A stretch of DNA of 64,000 bases from Prochlorococcus sp. AG-686-J21 (GTDB lineage: Bacteria; Cyanobacteriota; Cyanobacteriia; PCC-6307; Cyanobiaceae): NCBI GenBank assembly GCA_003210285.1, contig QCVS01000008.1, positions 22,525 to 86,524 on the forward strand. The letters are read 5' to 3'. Shown one piece after another: positions 38,418 through 47,174 of the stretch; position 1 is the stretch's first letter, and each line of letters opens with the position of its first letter. The notes below the pieces were generated by a model. It was not told the origin of the DNA, did not search any database, and saw only the letters and a list, made by a program, of their open reading frames with translations. Made by a program: the position numbers and the translations under genes.

Positions 38418-38882
38418 ATGAGAATTAAAAAAGAAATTGTTGTAATCGATTGGATTAAGAGAAATCCATATGAGGGAGATTTTATAAAACTTACGTTAAG
38501 TTCTGATCAAAGAAGAATCCTCCGAGGAAAAAGAAAATCGGATTGTAACCAAGAACTACATTTACAATTACCAAGAGAGGGTAAATTAAGTGATGGCGAT
38601 ACCCTTTTAACTAATCAAAAAAGTCTCTTTGTAAAAATTATTGCGCAAAAAGAAAATTTGATAGAAATAACCAGCAAAACAAATTTAGAACTTACAAAAG
38701 TTGCCTATCATCTTGGGAATAGACATGTTGGAATTGAGATGAATGAAAATATTCTATTAACTAAAAGTGATTATATAATTGAAGAAATGCTAAAGAACTT
38801 TGAAGTGAGTTTAATAAAAGTTGAAAAAAAATTTTTCCCAGAAATAGGTGCTTTTCATCATGAAAAAGAATCACTTAATTAA
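38418..38882 (+). CDS. ureE: Urease accessory protein UreE (nickel chaperone)
   Basis: The 154-residue protein has the UreE N-terminal domain (LTLSSDQRRILRGKRKS, GDTLLTNQKSLFVKI) and the metal-binding domain with KVAYHLGNRHVGIEM, including the conserved His. The histidine-rich tail found in enteric UreE is missing; only a short FHHEKES end remains. That suggests nickel delivery without nickel storage. It overlaps ureF by 35 bp. Confidence 0.92.
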   Translation: MRIKKEIVVIDWIKRNPYEGDFIKLTLSSDQRRILRGKRKSDCNQELHLQLPREGKLSDGDTLLTNQKSLFVKIIAQKENLIEITSKTNLELTKVAYHLGNRHVGIEMNENILLTKSDYIIEEMLKNFEVSLIKVEKKFFPEIGAFHHEKESLN

Positions 38883-39546
38883 GTATTTATTAATTAGCCC
38901 AAGTTTACCTGTTGGAGGTTTTTGTTATTCTGACGGATTGGAAAGTTATTTATCAATTAAAAATTTACAAGAATCTGACAATATAAAAGAATTAATTAAA
39001 AATGAATTAAAAATTGGGCAAATTAGAATTGAAGCAAAATGCTTAACAGAATTTTTTGATATTTTTGAAGAATTAAAAGGAACTAATAATTTAAAAGATA
39101 ATAAAAGAAGATTATTGAGTCTAGATAAATGGCTATTATCTTCTAGAGATTGTTCAGAGATAAGAGAACAACAAACTCAAATGGCGAAATCACTATTTGA
39201 ATTAACTAAAGAATTTGGATATGAATATGTATATGAAAAAAATAAAATTATCTCTTGGTCCTTAGCATGGAGTTGGGCTTGCTTCTCTTTCCAAATAAAT
39301 AAAATAGAAATGATCGAAAATTTTATATATGCATGGACAGCTAATCAACTAAGTGCTGCAATAAGACTTATACCAATGGGCTCAATAAAAGCACAATCTA
39401 TTCAACTTGAGTTATTGGACTTAATTTCAGATGTTTCACAAGAAATTGTAGACAGAAATATCAATGATCTATATGTTGGAAATATAAGCTTATCTATGGC
39501 TCAACAAAATCATAATGATCTATACACAAAACTTTTTCGAAGTTAA
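38848..39546 (+). CDS. ureF: Urease accessory protein UreF
   Basis: The 232-residue protein has LISPSLPVGGFCYSDGLESY and a long helical body ending in QQNHNDLYTKLFRS, typical of UreF. It couples UreG GTPase activity to nickel insertion. An ATG at 38860 (MKKNHLIKYLL) inside the ureE overlap is an alternative start that suits the family equally well. It ends three bases before ureG. Confidence 0.92.
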   Translation: MLFIMKKNHLIKYLLISPSLPVGGFCYSDGLESYLSIKNLQESDNIKELIKNELKIGQIRIEAKCLTEFFDIFEELKGTNNLKDNKRRLLSLDKWLLSSRDCSEIREQQTQMAKSLFELTKEFGYEYVYEKNKIISWSLAWSWACFSFQINKIEMIENFIYAWTANQLSAAIRLIPMGSIKAQSIQLELLDLISDVSQEIVDRNINDLYVGNISLSMAQQNHNDLYTKLFRS

Positions 39547-39549
39547 TTT

Positions 39550-40176
39550 ATGAGTAGCAAATTAAGAGTTGGCATTGCGGGACCTGTAGGTTCAGGGAAA
39601 ACTGCATTAGTTGAAACTTTATGCTTAGGTCTAAAAAAGAATTATCAAATAGCGGTAGTCACTAACGATATTTATACAAAAGAGGATGCCAATTTTCTTA
39701 TAAAGAAAGAGGTTTTAGAAAAAGGACGAATTGTAGGAGTAGAAACAGGTGGTTGTCCTCACACTGCAATAAGAGAAGACTGTTCTCTGAATAAAAATGC
39801 AGTAATAGATCTTGAAAACAAATATGATCCGTTGGATTTTATTTTTGTAGAAAGTGGGGGAGATAACCTAGCTTCAAGTTTTAGCCCAGAACTAGTAGAT
39901 TTATCTATTTACGTGATTGATGTATCTGCTGGTGATAAAATTCCAAGAAAAGGTGGTCCTGGGATTACAAGATCAGATTTGTTATTAATTAATAAAATAG
40001 ATTTAGCTAATCTGGTTGGTGCAAATTTAAATATTATGCAAAATGACACTAATTTAATGCGAAAAGGAAAGCCATGGTTTTTCACAAATCTCAGTTCAGG
40101 TAAAGGAGTTGAAGATGTTTTAAAGTACTTAAAAGCTCAAATACCAAATATTAAAAATAAAGTAAAAAATTTTTAG
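39550..40176 (+). CDS. ureG: Urease accessory GTPase UreG
   Basis: The 208-residue GTPase has P-loop [13 protein letters not shown] (8-20), [11 protein letters not shown] and the nickel-binding [31 protein letters not shown] and [10 protein letters not shown] complete the G-motifs. It dimerises around nickel upon GTP binding and delivers it to urease. It is the last gene of ureEFG and is followed by an NtcA-like site and urtA. Confidence 0.97.
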   Translation: MSSKLRVGIAGPVGSGKTALVETLCLGLKKNYQIAVVTNDIYTKEDANFLIKKEVLEKGRIVGVETGGCPHTAIREDCSLNKNAVIDLENKYDPLDFIFVESGGDNLASSFSPELVDLSIYVIDVSAGDKIPRKGGPGITRSDLLLINKIDLANLVGANLNIMQNDTNLMRKGKPWFFTNLSSGKGVEDVLKYLKAQIPNIKNKVKNF

Positions 40177-40179
40177 TAT

Positions 40180-40195
40180 TGTACAGAGTTCAACA
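40180..40195 (+). promoter_or_regulatory. Imperfect NtcA-like site upstream of urtA
   Basis: TGTA-N8-AACA matches the NtcA palindrome TGTA-N8-TACA at all positions but one. It lies about 108 bp before the urtA ATG and just after ureG. Nitrogen control of urt genes by NtcA is established in cyanobacteria; binding here is inferred from the sequence. Confidence 0.4.
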
Positions 40196-40287
40196 AAATG
40201 TTACCAACGCTACAAAACTAAATCCCACTCGTTAATAACTTAACTTTATCCCCAAACGTGGGTCAATTACCTAATTTAAACGAATTC

Positions 40288-41577
40288 ATGAGAATTTCAA
40301 GGCGTATTTTGGCAGGATTAGCTACTGCCTCACTTGCCGTTACCGTTACTTCTTGCGGAGGAGGTTCAGACACTTCCGGAAGTTTCGATGATACTGTAAC
40401 TGTTGGTATTTTACATTCCCTTTCAGGAACAATGGCTATATCTGAGTCAACTCTCGTTGACACTGAAAAAATGGCTATTAAAGAAATCAACGCAGCCGGA
40501 GGTGTAACCGTAGGCGGTAAAAGCTATAAAATTGATTACATCGTTGAAGATGGAGCTTCCGACTGGCCAACATTTGCTGAGAAGTCCAAAAAGTTAATCG
40601 ACCAAGATGGAGTTCCTGTTGTCTTCGGTGGATGGACATCTGCTAGTAGAAAGGCAATGCTTCCTGTGTATGAATCAAAAGACGCATTCCTTTACTACCC
40701 AATTCAATATGAAGCGCAGGAATGTTCAAATAACATCTTCTACACTGGCGCTTCACCAAACCAACAATCAGAACCAGCAACTGATTTTATGTATAAGAGG
40801 TCTCCTGCGGCTGGAAAACCATTTTTCTTAGTTGGCTCTGACTATGTATTCCCGAGAACTTCGAATACTATCACCAAAGAACAACTTAAATCTCTCGGGG
40901 GGAAAGTTGTAGGTGAAGATTATTTGCCACTTGGAAACACTGAAGTTGCTCCTATCATTTCAAAGATCAAAAAAGCGTTAGCACCATCAGGTGGTGGGGT
41001 TATTATTAATACGTTAAATGGTGACCAAAACGTTGCGTTCTTTAAACAAATCCAGGATGCTGGAATCACTCCAAGCAATGGATACTATGTAATGAACTAT
41101 TCAATTGCTGAAGAAGAAATTAGTACTATTGGACCTGAGTTTTTAGAAGGCCACTATGGTGCTTGGAACTACATGATGTCAATTGACACACCTGAATCCA
41201 AAAAGTTTGCTGCTGACTTCAAAGCTCTATATGGGAGCGACAGAGTAGTTGCTGACCCACAGGAGTCTGCATACAATATGGTCTATCTATGGAAACAAGC
41301 TGTAGAAGATGCAGGAACTTTTGAAAATAGTGCTGTTAGAGAGGCACTTGTTGGTCAAACATTTGACGCACCTCAAGGACCTGTTGAAGTTATGCCTAAC
41401 CATCACCTTGCTCAAACAGTGAGAATAGGTTTAATCAAACCAGAAGGTGGATTTGAGATTCTTGAAGAAACTGATGGAGTTGTATTCCCACAAGCATGGA
41501 ACCAATTTGAACCTAGTTCAAAGGGTTACGCATGTGATTGGACAGACCCATCTAAAGGAGAAAGATATAAGCTTTAA
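40288..41577 (+). CDS. urtA: Urea ABC transporter substrate-binding lipoprotein
   Basis: I start at ATG 40288, which gives MRISRRILAGLATASLAVTV followed by TSC, a lipoprotein signal peptide with lipobox VTSC. A GTG at 40258 would add ten residues and spoil it. The mature part has VGILHSLSGTMAISES, GASDWPTFAEKSKKLI and GGWTSASRKAMLPV, typical of UrtA. The GC content is visibly higher and codon use more polished than neighbours, as expected for an abundant binding protein. It scavenges urea with UrtBCDE. Confidence 0.95.
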   Translation: MRISRRILAGLATASLAVTVTSCGGGSDTSGSFDDTVTVGILHSLSGTMAISESTLVDTEKMAIKEINAAGGVTVGGKSYKIDYIVEDGASDWPTFAEKSKKLIDQDGVPVVFGGWTSASRKAMLPVYESKDAFLYYPIQYEAQECSNNIFYTGASPNQQSEPATDFMYKRSPAAGKPFFLVGSDYVFPRTSNTITKEQLKSLGGKVVGEDYLPLGNTEVAPIISKIKKALAPSGGGVIINTLNGDQNVAFFKQIQDAGITPSNGYYVMNYSIAEEEISTIGPEFLEGHYGAWNYMMSIDTPESKKFAADFKALYGSDRVVADPQESAYNMVYLWKQAVEDAGTFENSAVREALVGQTFDAPQGPVEVMPNHHLAQTVRIGLIKPEGGFEILEETDGVVFPQAWNQFEPSSKGYACDWTDPSKGERYKL

Positions 41578-41599
41578 TTTCAAAGCTTACTTCTAAAGA

Positions 41600-41626
41600 G
41601 AAGAGGAGGCTTGATGCCTCCTCTTC
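41600..41626 (+). terminator. Strong hairpin between urtA and urtB
   Basis: GAAGAGGAGGC (41600-41610) and GCCTCCTCTTC (41616-41626) form a perfect 11-bp stem with the five-base loop TTGAT. The following TTATATA lacks a long T-run, so it may be a leaky terminator or a 3' stabilising stem. It would allow abundant urtA message with reduced readthrough into urtBCDE. Confidence 0.8.
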
Positions 41627-41658
41627 TTATATACACTTAAAATTTCTTCTTATTAAAA

Positions 41659-42813
41659 TTGGAATTGCTTCTTGATAGTTTATTCAACGGTGTAGCGATC
41701 GGATCAGTTTTACTAGTATCGGCTTTAGGCTTAGCTATTGTATTTGGTTTGATGGGTGTAATCAATCTTGCACATGGTGAACTAATGATGCTTGGTGCTT
41801 ACACAACATATGTAACTCAATTAATTTTCAAACTCCCACTATTAAAACCATATTACAACGGATACGTTATAGTATCTATCTTTTTTGCTTTTATTGTTAG
41901 TGGAGTAGTAGGAATACTTTTAGAAAAAACTGTAATTAGAAAGTTGTACGGAAGTCCATTAGAGACTTTACTCGCAACATGGGGAGTAAGCCTTATTCTT
42001 CAACAGTTTGTCCGCAGTGTGCCTTTGGCTTATGGAACAGGACTAGTAATAAGTCTCATAATAGGTTTATTTCTACCATCAGTATTTTCATCAAAAGTAA
42101 AAGAGTCTATAAACTTTAAATATTTAAAATTTAGTTCATGGATATTTGCAGTTTTAGCAGGAGTTCTCTCGGGTAATTTAATTTCATCTTCAGTTAGCAA
42201 ATTAAGTCGAGCTAGTGCAAGAAATGTAGATGTCACTGCTCCAGCATGGATGAGGGGTCAGATTGAAATTCTTGGAACAGCTTTCCCAAAAACAAGATTA
42301 ATGATAATAATAATTACTTTAATATCTGTAATTGCAATAACTTTATTTTTGAATCAAAGTGCTTGGGGTATGAGGATAAGAGCAGTAACTCAAAATAGAG
42401 AAATGAGTGACTGTCTTGGAATCTCAACAGAAAAAGTTGATGTTCTTACTTTTGGAATTGGTTCTGGATTGGCAGGTGTAGCAGGAGTTGCTGTATCTCT
42501 TTTGGGGTCTGTTGGACCTAATGTTGGAGGAAATTATATAGTTGGGTGTTTTATGGTTGTAGTTTTAGGAGGTGTAGGGAACCTATTGGGTACAATTTTC
42601 GCCTCTTTTGGAATAGGAATAATGACTGATTTAATTGGAGCTGGTCGCCTTTTATCAATATGGCCAGATATGCCTCTACCTCTATTTAATACAATAAATT
42701 TCTTTGCGACTACCAGTATGGCTAGAGTTATGATTTTTGCATTAATAGTAATATTCTTGCAATTCAAACCTACTGGTTTATTCCCCCAGAAGGGAAGGAT
42801 GGTTGAGAGTTAA
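41659..42813 (+). CDS. urtB: Urea ABC transporter permease UrtB
   Basis: The 384-residue LivH-type permease has SALGLAIVFGLMGVINLAHG at the N-terminus and RAVTQNREMSDCLGIST and GSGLAGVAGVAVSLLGSVGP in the C-terminal half. A periplasm-facing insert (residues about 150-190) is typical of UrtB. The start is TTG at 41659. The stop codon overlaps the urtC ATG (TAATG). Confidence 0.95.
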   Translation: MELLLDSLFNGVAIGSVLLVSALGLAIVFGLMGVINLAHGELMMLGAYTTYVTQLIFKLPLLKPYYNGYVIVSIFFAFIVSGVVGILLEKTVIRKLYGSPLETLLATWGVSLILQQFVRSVPLAYGTGLVISLIIGLFLPSVFSSKVKESINFKYLKFSSWIFAVLAGVLSGNLISSSVSKLSRASARNVDVTAPAWMRGQIEILGTAFPKTRLMIIIITLISVIAITLFLNQSAWGMRIRAVTQNREMSDCLGISTEKVDVLTFGIGSGLAGVAGVAVSLLGSVGPNVGGNYIVGCFMVVVLGGVGNLLGTIFASFGIGIMTDLIGAGRLLSIWPDMPLPLFNTINFFATTSMARVMIFALIVIFLQFKPTGLFPQKGRMVES

Positions 42814-43949
42814 TGGAATTTAAAAATTTAAAACTAAGCAAAAAAACAACTTTTGTAATTTGGGTCCTCATTATTGCTTTTATTATCGCAGCTCCATCAA
42901 TTCTTCCTGTTTTCAGATTGAATCTTCTTGGTAGATATTTATCATTAGCTATTGTTGCTTTGGGTGTAGATCTAATTTGGGGATTTACTGGTTTATTGAG
43001 TCTTGGACAAGGTATATTTTTTGCTCTTGGAGGTTACTGCGCAGCAATGTATCTACAGATAACAAGCTCCTCTGAATTTCCAAATAATATTCCAGAATTT
43101 TTTGGACTGTACGGCGTAGATAATTTACCTTTCTTCTGGGAACCATTTAGATCTCCAATCTTTAGTTTATTTGCAATTTGGGTTATACCTGCATTAGTAG
43201 CAGGAATACTTGGATTTCTTGTTTTTAGAAACAGAATAAAAGGGGTGTATTTTTCAATACTTACCCAAGCTGCTCTTTTAGTATTCTTTAATTTTTTTAA
43301 TGGACAACAAAAACTTATTAATGGTACTAACGGGTTAAAAACTGATGTAACTCAACTTTTTGGACAAATGGTTGGTTCAGAATCAATCCAAAGGATGTTT
43401 TTTTGGTTTACAGCCTTATTAGTTATTGCAGCATGGTTTTTTTCAAAATGGGTAGTAAAAGGAAGATTTGGGAATATACTTATAGGGATCAGAGATGACG
43501 AGCCAAGAGTCAGATTTACAGGTTACAATCCTGTCTTATTTAAAACAATAATATTTTCTATAGCTGGTGGTTTGGCAGGAATATCTGGAGCTTTATATAC
43601 AGTTCAATCAGGAATAGTGTCCCCTCAATTTATGACAGTACCATTTTCAATAGAAATGGTTATTTGGGTTGCAGTGGGAGGAAGAGGGACTTTATTGGGA
43701 GCAATACTTGGAGCAGTCTTTATAAATTATGCAAAAAGTTTAGTAAGTGAAGCTTTACCGGCAAGCTGGATGTTTATTCAAGGTGGATTATTTATTCTAG
43801 TAGTTACAGCATTACCAGAAGGTGTTTTAGGATGGGTTCAAGGAGAGGGGCCAAGGAATCTGCTTCAAAGACTTGGTCTGAAAAGGAAAATCGAAACATA
43901 CCCAAGCCTAGAAATTAAAAATGAAACGGAGGTATTAAAAAATGAATAA
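42813..43949 (+). CDS. urtC: Urea ABC transporter permease UrtC
   Basis: The 378-residue LivM-type permease has LIWGFTGLLSLGQGIFFALG, GIRDDEPRVRFTGYNPVLFK and GALYTVQSGIVSPQFM. It forms the membrane channel with UrtB. It overlaps urtB by one base and urtD by eight. Confidence 0.95.
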   Translation: MEFKNLKLSKKTTFVIWVLIIAFIIAAPSILPVFRLNLLGRYLSLAIVALGVDLIWGFTGLLSLGQGIFFALGGYCAAMYLQITSSSEFPNNIPEFFGLYGVDNLPFFWEPFRSPIFSLFAIWVIPALVAGILGFLVFRNRIKGVYFSILTQAALLVFFNFFNGQQKLINGTNGLKTDVTQLFGQMVGSESIQRMFFWFTALLVIAAWFFSKWVVKGRFGNILIGIRDDEPRVRFTGYNPVLFKTIIFSIAGGLAGISGALYTVQSGIVSPQFMTVPFSIEMVIWVAVGGRGTLLGAILGAVFINYAKSLVSEALPASWMFIQGGLFILVVTALPEGVLGWVQGEGPRNLLQRLGLKRKIETYPSLEIKNETEVLKNE

Positions 43950-44697
43950 GAATACTAGTTCCCTTTTAAGATTAGAAAATATAACTGTTAGTTTTGAAGG
44001 GTTTTTAGCATTAAATGATCTAAACTTAAATTTTAAAAAAGGAGAACTAAGAGCTGTAATTGGTCCAAATGGAGCAGGGAAAACGACATTTCTAGATGTA
44101 ATAACAGGTAAACTAAAACCTACTAAAGGTGAGGTTTTTTTTAAAGGAAAATCATTAATAGGAAGAAAAGAACATAAAATTGCACGTTTAGGTGTAGGAA
44201 GAAAATTTCAAAGCCCAAGAGTATTTGAAAATCTTACTGTTAAAGAAAATCTTGAAATATCAGTAAGCACTCCTAAAAGTCCTTTAAATCTAATTAATAA
44301 AAAAATCATAAATGAACAATTAGAAGAAATTGAACATTTAATGAATGTTATAAACTTATCTAAAAAAATCAATTCAAAAGCTGGTGCATTATCACATGGT
44401 CAAAAACAATGGTTAGAAATAGCAATGTTACTAGGTCAAAAACCCGATTTAATGCTCGTTGATGAACCTGTTGCAGGTCTTACAGATGAGGAAACTGATT
44501 TGACAGCAGATTTATTAAAATCATTATCTGGAGAAAATACTGTGGTTGTTATAGATCACGACATGGAATTCATAAGAAGACTTGATAGTAATGTTTCAGT
44601 ACTAAATCAAGGAACAGTATTGTGTGAAGGTACCATGGATACTATTCAAAATGACAAAAGGGTAATTGATGTTTATTTAGGAAGACCGGAGGAATAA
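43942..44697 (+). CDS. urtD: Urea ABC transporter ATP-binding protein UrtD
   Basis: The 251-residue LivG-type ATPase has Walker A GPNGAGKTT, signature LSHGQKQWLEIAMLL, and Walker B LMLVDEPVAGLTDEET. LSHGQ in place of LSGGQ is characteristic of UrtD. It starts inside the end of urtC and ends two bases before urtE. Confidence 0.96.
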   Translation: MNKNTSSLLRLENITVSFEGFLALNDLNLNFKKGELRAVIGPNGAGKTTFLDVITGKLKPTKGEVFFKGKSLIGRKEHKIARLGVGRKFQSPRVFENLTVKENLEISVSTPKSPLNLINKKIINEQLEEIEHLMNVINLSKKINSKAGALSHGQKQWLEIAMLLGQKPDLMLVDEPVAGLTDEETDLTADLLKSLSGENTVVVIDHDMEFIRRLDSNVSVLNQGTVLCEGTMDTIQNDKRVIDVYLGRPEE

Positions 44698-44699
44698 AT

Positions 44700-45410
44700 A
44701 TGAAAAATCTACTAGAAGTAAAATCATTAAATACTTATTATGGAGAGAGTCATATCCTTAGAGATGTAGATTTAAACCTTAAATCTGGAGAAATGATCTG
44801 TTTAATAGGTAGAAATGGAGTGGGAAAAACCACTTTATTAAAATCATTAATAGGGTTATTAAAGGCAAAGAAAGGAGAAATAAACTTTATTGGAGAGAAT
44901 ATTAATAGAAAGCCCCCACACCAAAGAGCTAGAAAAGGAATGGCATATGTTCCTCAAGGAAGAGAAATAATATCTTATCTAACTGTTGAAGAAAACTTAA
45001 TGTTGGGGATGGAATCGCTGCCTGGAGGGTTATCTAAAAATAAAAATATTGATTCAAGTATCTATGATTTATTTCCTATTTTAAAAGACTTTCTATCAAG
45101 AAAAGGAGGCGATCTAAGTGGGGGGCAACAACAACAACTTGCAATTGCTAGAGCACTATTAGGTAAACCAAAACTATTGTTATTAGACGAACCTACCGAA
45201 GGAATTCAACCAAATATAGTATTAGATATTGAAAACGCTATAAACCTCATAATTAAAGAAACTGGTATCGGAGTTTTATTAGTTGAACAACACTTACATT
45301 TTGTTAGGCAGGCAAGTAGATACTATGCAATGCAAAGAGGAGGGATTGTTGCAAGTGGTCGTACAAGTGAATTAAGCCAAACAGTTATTGATAAATTTTT
45401 AAGTGTATAG
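44700..45410 (+). CDS. urtE: Urea ABC transporter ATP-binding protein UrtE
   Basis: The 236-residue LivF-type ATPase has Walker A GRNGVGKTT, signature LSGGQQQQLAIARALL and Walker B LLLLDEPTEGIQPNIV. The GIQP after Walker B fits UrtE. It is the last gene of the urt operon; no strong terminator hairpin is visible after it. Confidence 0.96.
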   Translation: MKNLLEVKSLNTYYGESHILRDVDLNLKSGEMICLIGRNGVGKTTLLKSLIGLLKAKKGEINFIGENINRKPPHQRARKGMAYVPQGREIISYLTVEENLMLGMESLPGGLSKNKNIDSSIYDLFPILKDFLSRKGGDLSGGQQQQLAIARALLGKPKLLLLDEPTEGIQPNIVLDIENAINLIIKETGIGVLLVEQHLHFVRQASRYYAMQRGGIVASGRTSELSQTVIDKFLSV

Positions 45411-45443
45411 AATTAAAGCTTTTAAAAATTTATTTGTTAGATA

Positions 45444-45623
45444 TTACTTTTCGCATCTTATTAAATCAATACTATTAGGATGTGCATTGATATATTTATT
45501 AAACTCCATAGCTAATGTTCTTGCTTCATAAGCATCTAATGCATAAAAACAATTTTCTAATCTAAGATTTTGAAAGTCTCTATAATGAACAGTATATGGT
45601 TTCAAAAAAGGCTTGTTATTCAT
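45444..45623 (-). CDS. 59-residue soluble protein (unknown)
   Basis: ATG 45623 to TAA 45444 encodes MNNKPFLKPYTVHYRDFQNL and continues through RLENCFYALDAYEARTLAME to LIRCEK. The composition is soluble and helix-rich, with a pattern of aromatic and charged residues that looks coding. It converges on urtE with a 33 bp gap. It is not a family I recognise. Confidence 0.6.
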   Translation of the reverse strand: MNNKPFLKPYTVHYRDFQNLRLENCFYALDAYEARTLAMEFNKYINAHPNSIDLIRCEK

Positions 45624-45763
45624 GAAATTTTAAATAGTTAAATACTATTTCTTTAGATACTTTAACCATGCATAAAATATTTAATTTAAGGAATATGTTT
45701 TGTTGCTTTCAATATATAAATGATCAAATACGTATTAAAAGGATTCAAATTTTTCAGTTAAAG

Positions 45764-45877
45764 TTAAGTTTTTTTGTTTTTTCTACTTTTTGTTTGTTTA
45801 CCTTCAATTAAGAAAACAAACTTTGATAATATTCCACCAAAGAAAGGAACCCATAGCTTTTCATAAAAATATTTCAT
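45764..45877 (-). CDS. 37-residue basic mini-protein (putative)
   Basis: ATG 45877 to TAA 45764 encodes MKYFYEKLWVPFFGGILSKF, then VFLIEGKQTKSRKNKKT. It has an amphipathic or membrane-associated aromatic N-terminal part and a strongly basic tail. It is 12 bp after the 56-residue gene on the same strand. Short length makes the call uncertain. Confidence 0.4.
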   Translation of the reverse strand: MKYFYEKLWVPFFGGILSKFVFLIEGKQTKSRKNKKT

Positions 45878-45889
45878 AATCAAAAACCC

Positions 45890-46060
45890 TTAGGCAACAA
45901 TAATATCTACTTGATTATCCATATCCTTAAACAATTCTAAATCTATAGAATTAAAAAGATACTGCATCAAAAGAAGATCAAGCTCATTTTTCAATAAATT
46001 AACCTCCGTAGAAAGTAGATCTTCCACAAAATAATTAAAGGTTTCCAAATCATTATTCAT
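45890..46060 (-). CDS. 56-residue acidic helical protein (unknown)
   Basis: ATG 46060 to TAA 45890 encodes MNNDLETFNYFVEDLLSTEV and then a Leu-rich acidic segment (NLLKNELDLLLMQYLFNSID). Heptad-like spacing of leucines suggests a helical, possibly oligomerising protein. Followed by the 37-residue frame. Not recognised. Confidence 0.5.
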   Translation of the reverse strand: MNNDLETFNYFVEDLLSTEVNLLKNELDLLLMQYLFNSIDLELFKDMDNQVDIIVA

Positions 46061-46484
46061 GATAAAAATCTATACTTTTGATTATTATTGGTCATGTAAA
46101 ATATAAAAGTCAATAAAATTGTAAAATCAAAATATTACTATGAATTTTTCCTTAATTAATTAAATTTGAAAGATGTTAGAAAATTTTTAAAAGTTAAATG
46201 AAACTTTTGTACTAAAAGAGAAAATTATTTTAAATTCTTTTGAATTATAAATTTAAAATCAATACGAACTACTAAGCCAATTAGGATTAGAAATAATCCT
46301 AAATATAAATTTAAAGTGAGCTCCAAATTAATAAATTTTACTTTAACTTATATTAGCCTATGAAATATAATCATCAAATTTTAGATTTAAATTCTGATAA
46401 ATAACAATAATTTATAAGCATTTTTATTTAATTGACTAATAAACTAAAAATATAAATTAGGATTCAAGTATAAAAATATTCTTT
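46061..46484. other. AT-rich gap with at most one tiny frame
   Basis: This 424-bp stretch is extremely AT-rich. The only coding candidate is the 33-residue hydrophobic frame at 46225-46326 on the minus strand. I see no hairpin terminator with a T-run, no tRNA and no obvious regulatory palindrome. Confidence 0.5.
46225..46326 (-). CDS. 33-residue one-helix peptide (weak candidate)
   Basis: From TTG 46326 to TAA 46225 the minus strand reads MELTLNLYLGLFLILIGLVV then RIDFKFIIQKNLK: one hydrophobic helix and a basic end, like mini-subunits of thylakoid complexes. There is no clear ribosome-binding site and the start is TTG, so this could be chance in AT-rich sequence. Confidence 0.3.
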   Translation of the reverse strand: MELTLNLYLGLFLILIGLVVRIDFKFIIQKNLK

Positions 46485-46637
46485 ATGCAGGAATTTTTAC
46501 AACGAGATCTTAGTTCAAGCTTATTATCAATTTCAGTATTATTAGGATGGCTAGGTATTAGCTTTGTTTTCTTAAGAATATTAACAATAATAATTAAGAA
46601 AATATTAGAAGCCGTTTTCAAAAACTCTAATCAATAA
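46485..46637 (+). CDS. 50-residue one-helix membrane protein (unknown)
   Basis: ATG 46485 to TAA 46635-46637 encodes MQEFLQRDLSSSLLSISVLL, then GWLGISFVFLRILTIIIKKI and a short polar tail. It has a polar N-terminus followed by one long hydrophobic helix flanked by lysines. It lies 63 bp upstream of the DUF2862 gene on the same strand. Confidence 0.5.
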   Translation: MQEFLQRDLSSSLLSISVLLGWLGISFVFLRILTIIIKKILEAVFKNSNQ

Positions 46638-46700
46638 TCTCAAAAACATAATTTTAAATTTAGTTCACAATAATAAAAATAATACAAGTATAATTAATGC

Positions 46701-47090
46701 ATGACTATTCTAGATAAAGTAAAAATAGGAAATACAGTTAAGGTTAATCTAGAACTTTCAAAAGATAGATTAACTAAAGAGACTATTGAAGCAATAAAAA
46801 ATTCATCAGTATGCACTATTAATGATTTCAAAATCACAGATGGTATGGGTATAGGTGTAATAGTAAACTTATCAAATGGTAAGGATGAGTGGTTTTTTGA
46901 GAATGAAATTCAAATTCTTGATGAGAAAGGCAATATAATAGAAAAAGAAGAAGATAAAAATGAAAATAACAATTTTATATTTAATGCTGTTAATAATCTT
47001 AAATACGAAAATAAATTTAAATACAGTGAACTTCTGAATCCGATTAATTTCATTACTTGGCTTATTGTTTCAGTAAAAGATGTTTTATGA
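46701..47090 (+). CDS. DUF2862-domain protein
   Basis: The 129-residue protein has KIGNTVKVNLELSKDRL and CTINDFKITDGMGIGVIVNL followed by DEWFFENEIQIL, the cyanobacterial DUF2862 core (a small SH3-like beta domain). An acidic linker (EKEEDKNENN) and about 40 extra residues follow. Function unknown. It is upstream of an ABC exporter operon but 84 bp away. Confidence 0.75.
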   Translation: MTILDKVKIGNTVKVNLELSKDRLTKETIEAIKNSSVCTINDFKITDGMGIGVIVNLSNGKDEWFFENEIQILDEKGNIIEKEEDKNENNNFIFNAVNNLKYENKFKYSELLNPINFITWLIVSVKDVL

Positions 47091-47174
47091 TTTAATTGAA
47101 ATTTTCAACTAAATAAATATCTTTAAATATTTAAAATTTATATGATTCAAAATTAAATTGATTTATTAAATAAT

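Noticed and set aside
40258..40287. GTG start for urtA
   Set aside because: It would put ten polar residues before a good lipoprotein signal peptide; ATG 40288 fits better.
35078..45410. Urease-urea transport block as a genomic island
   Set aside because: Genes are complete, ordered as in other marine picocyanobacteria, and no integrase, tRNA end or direct repeat flanks the block.
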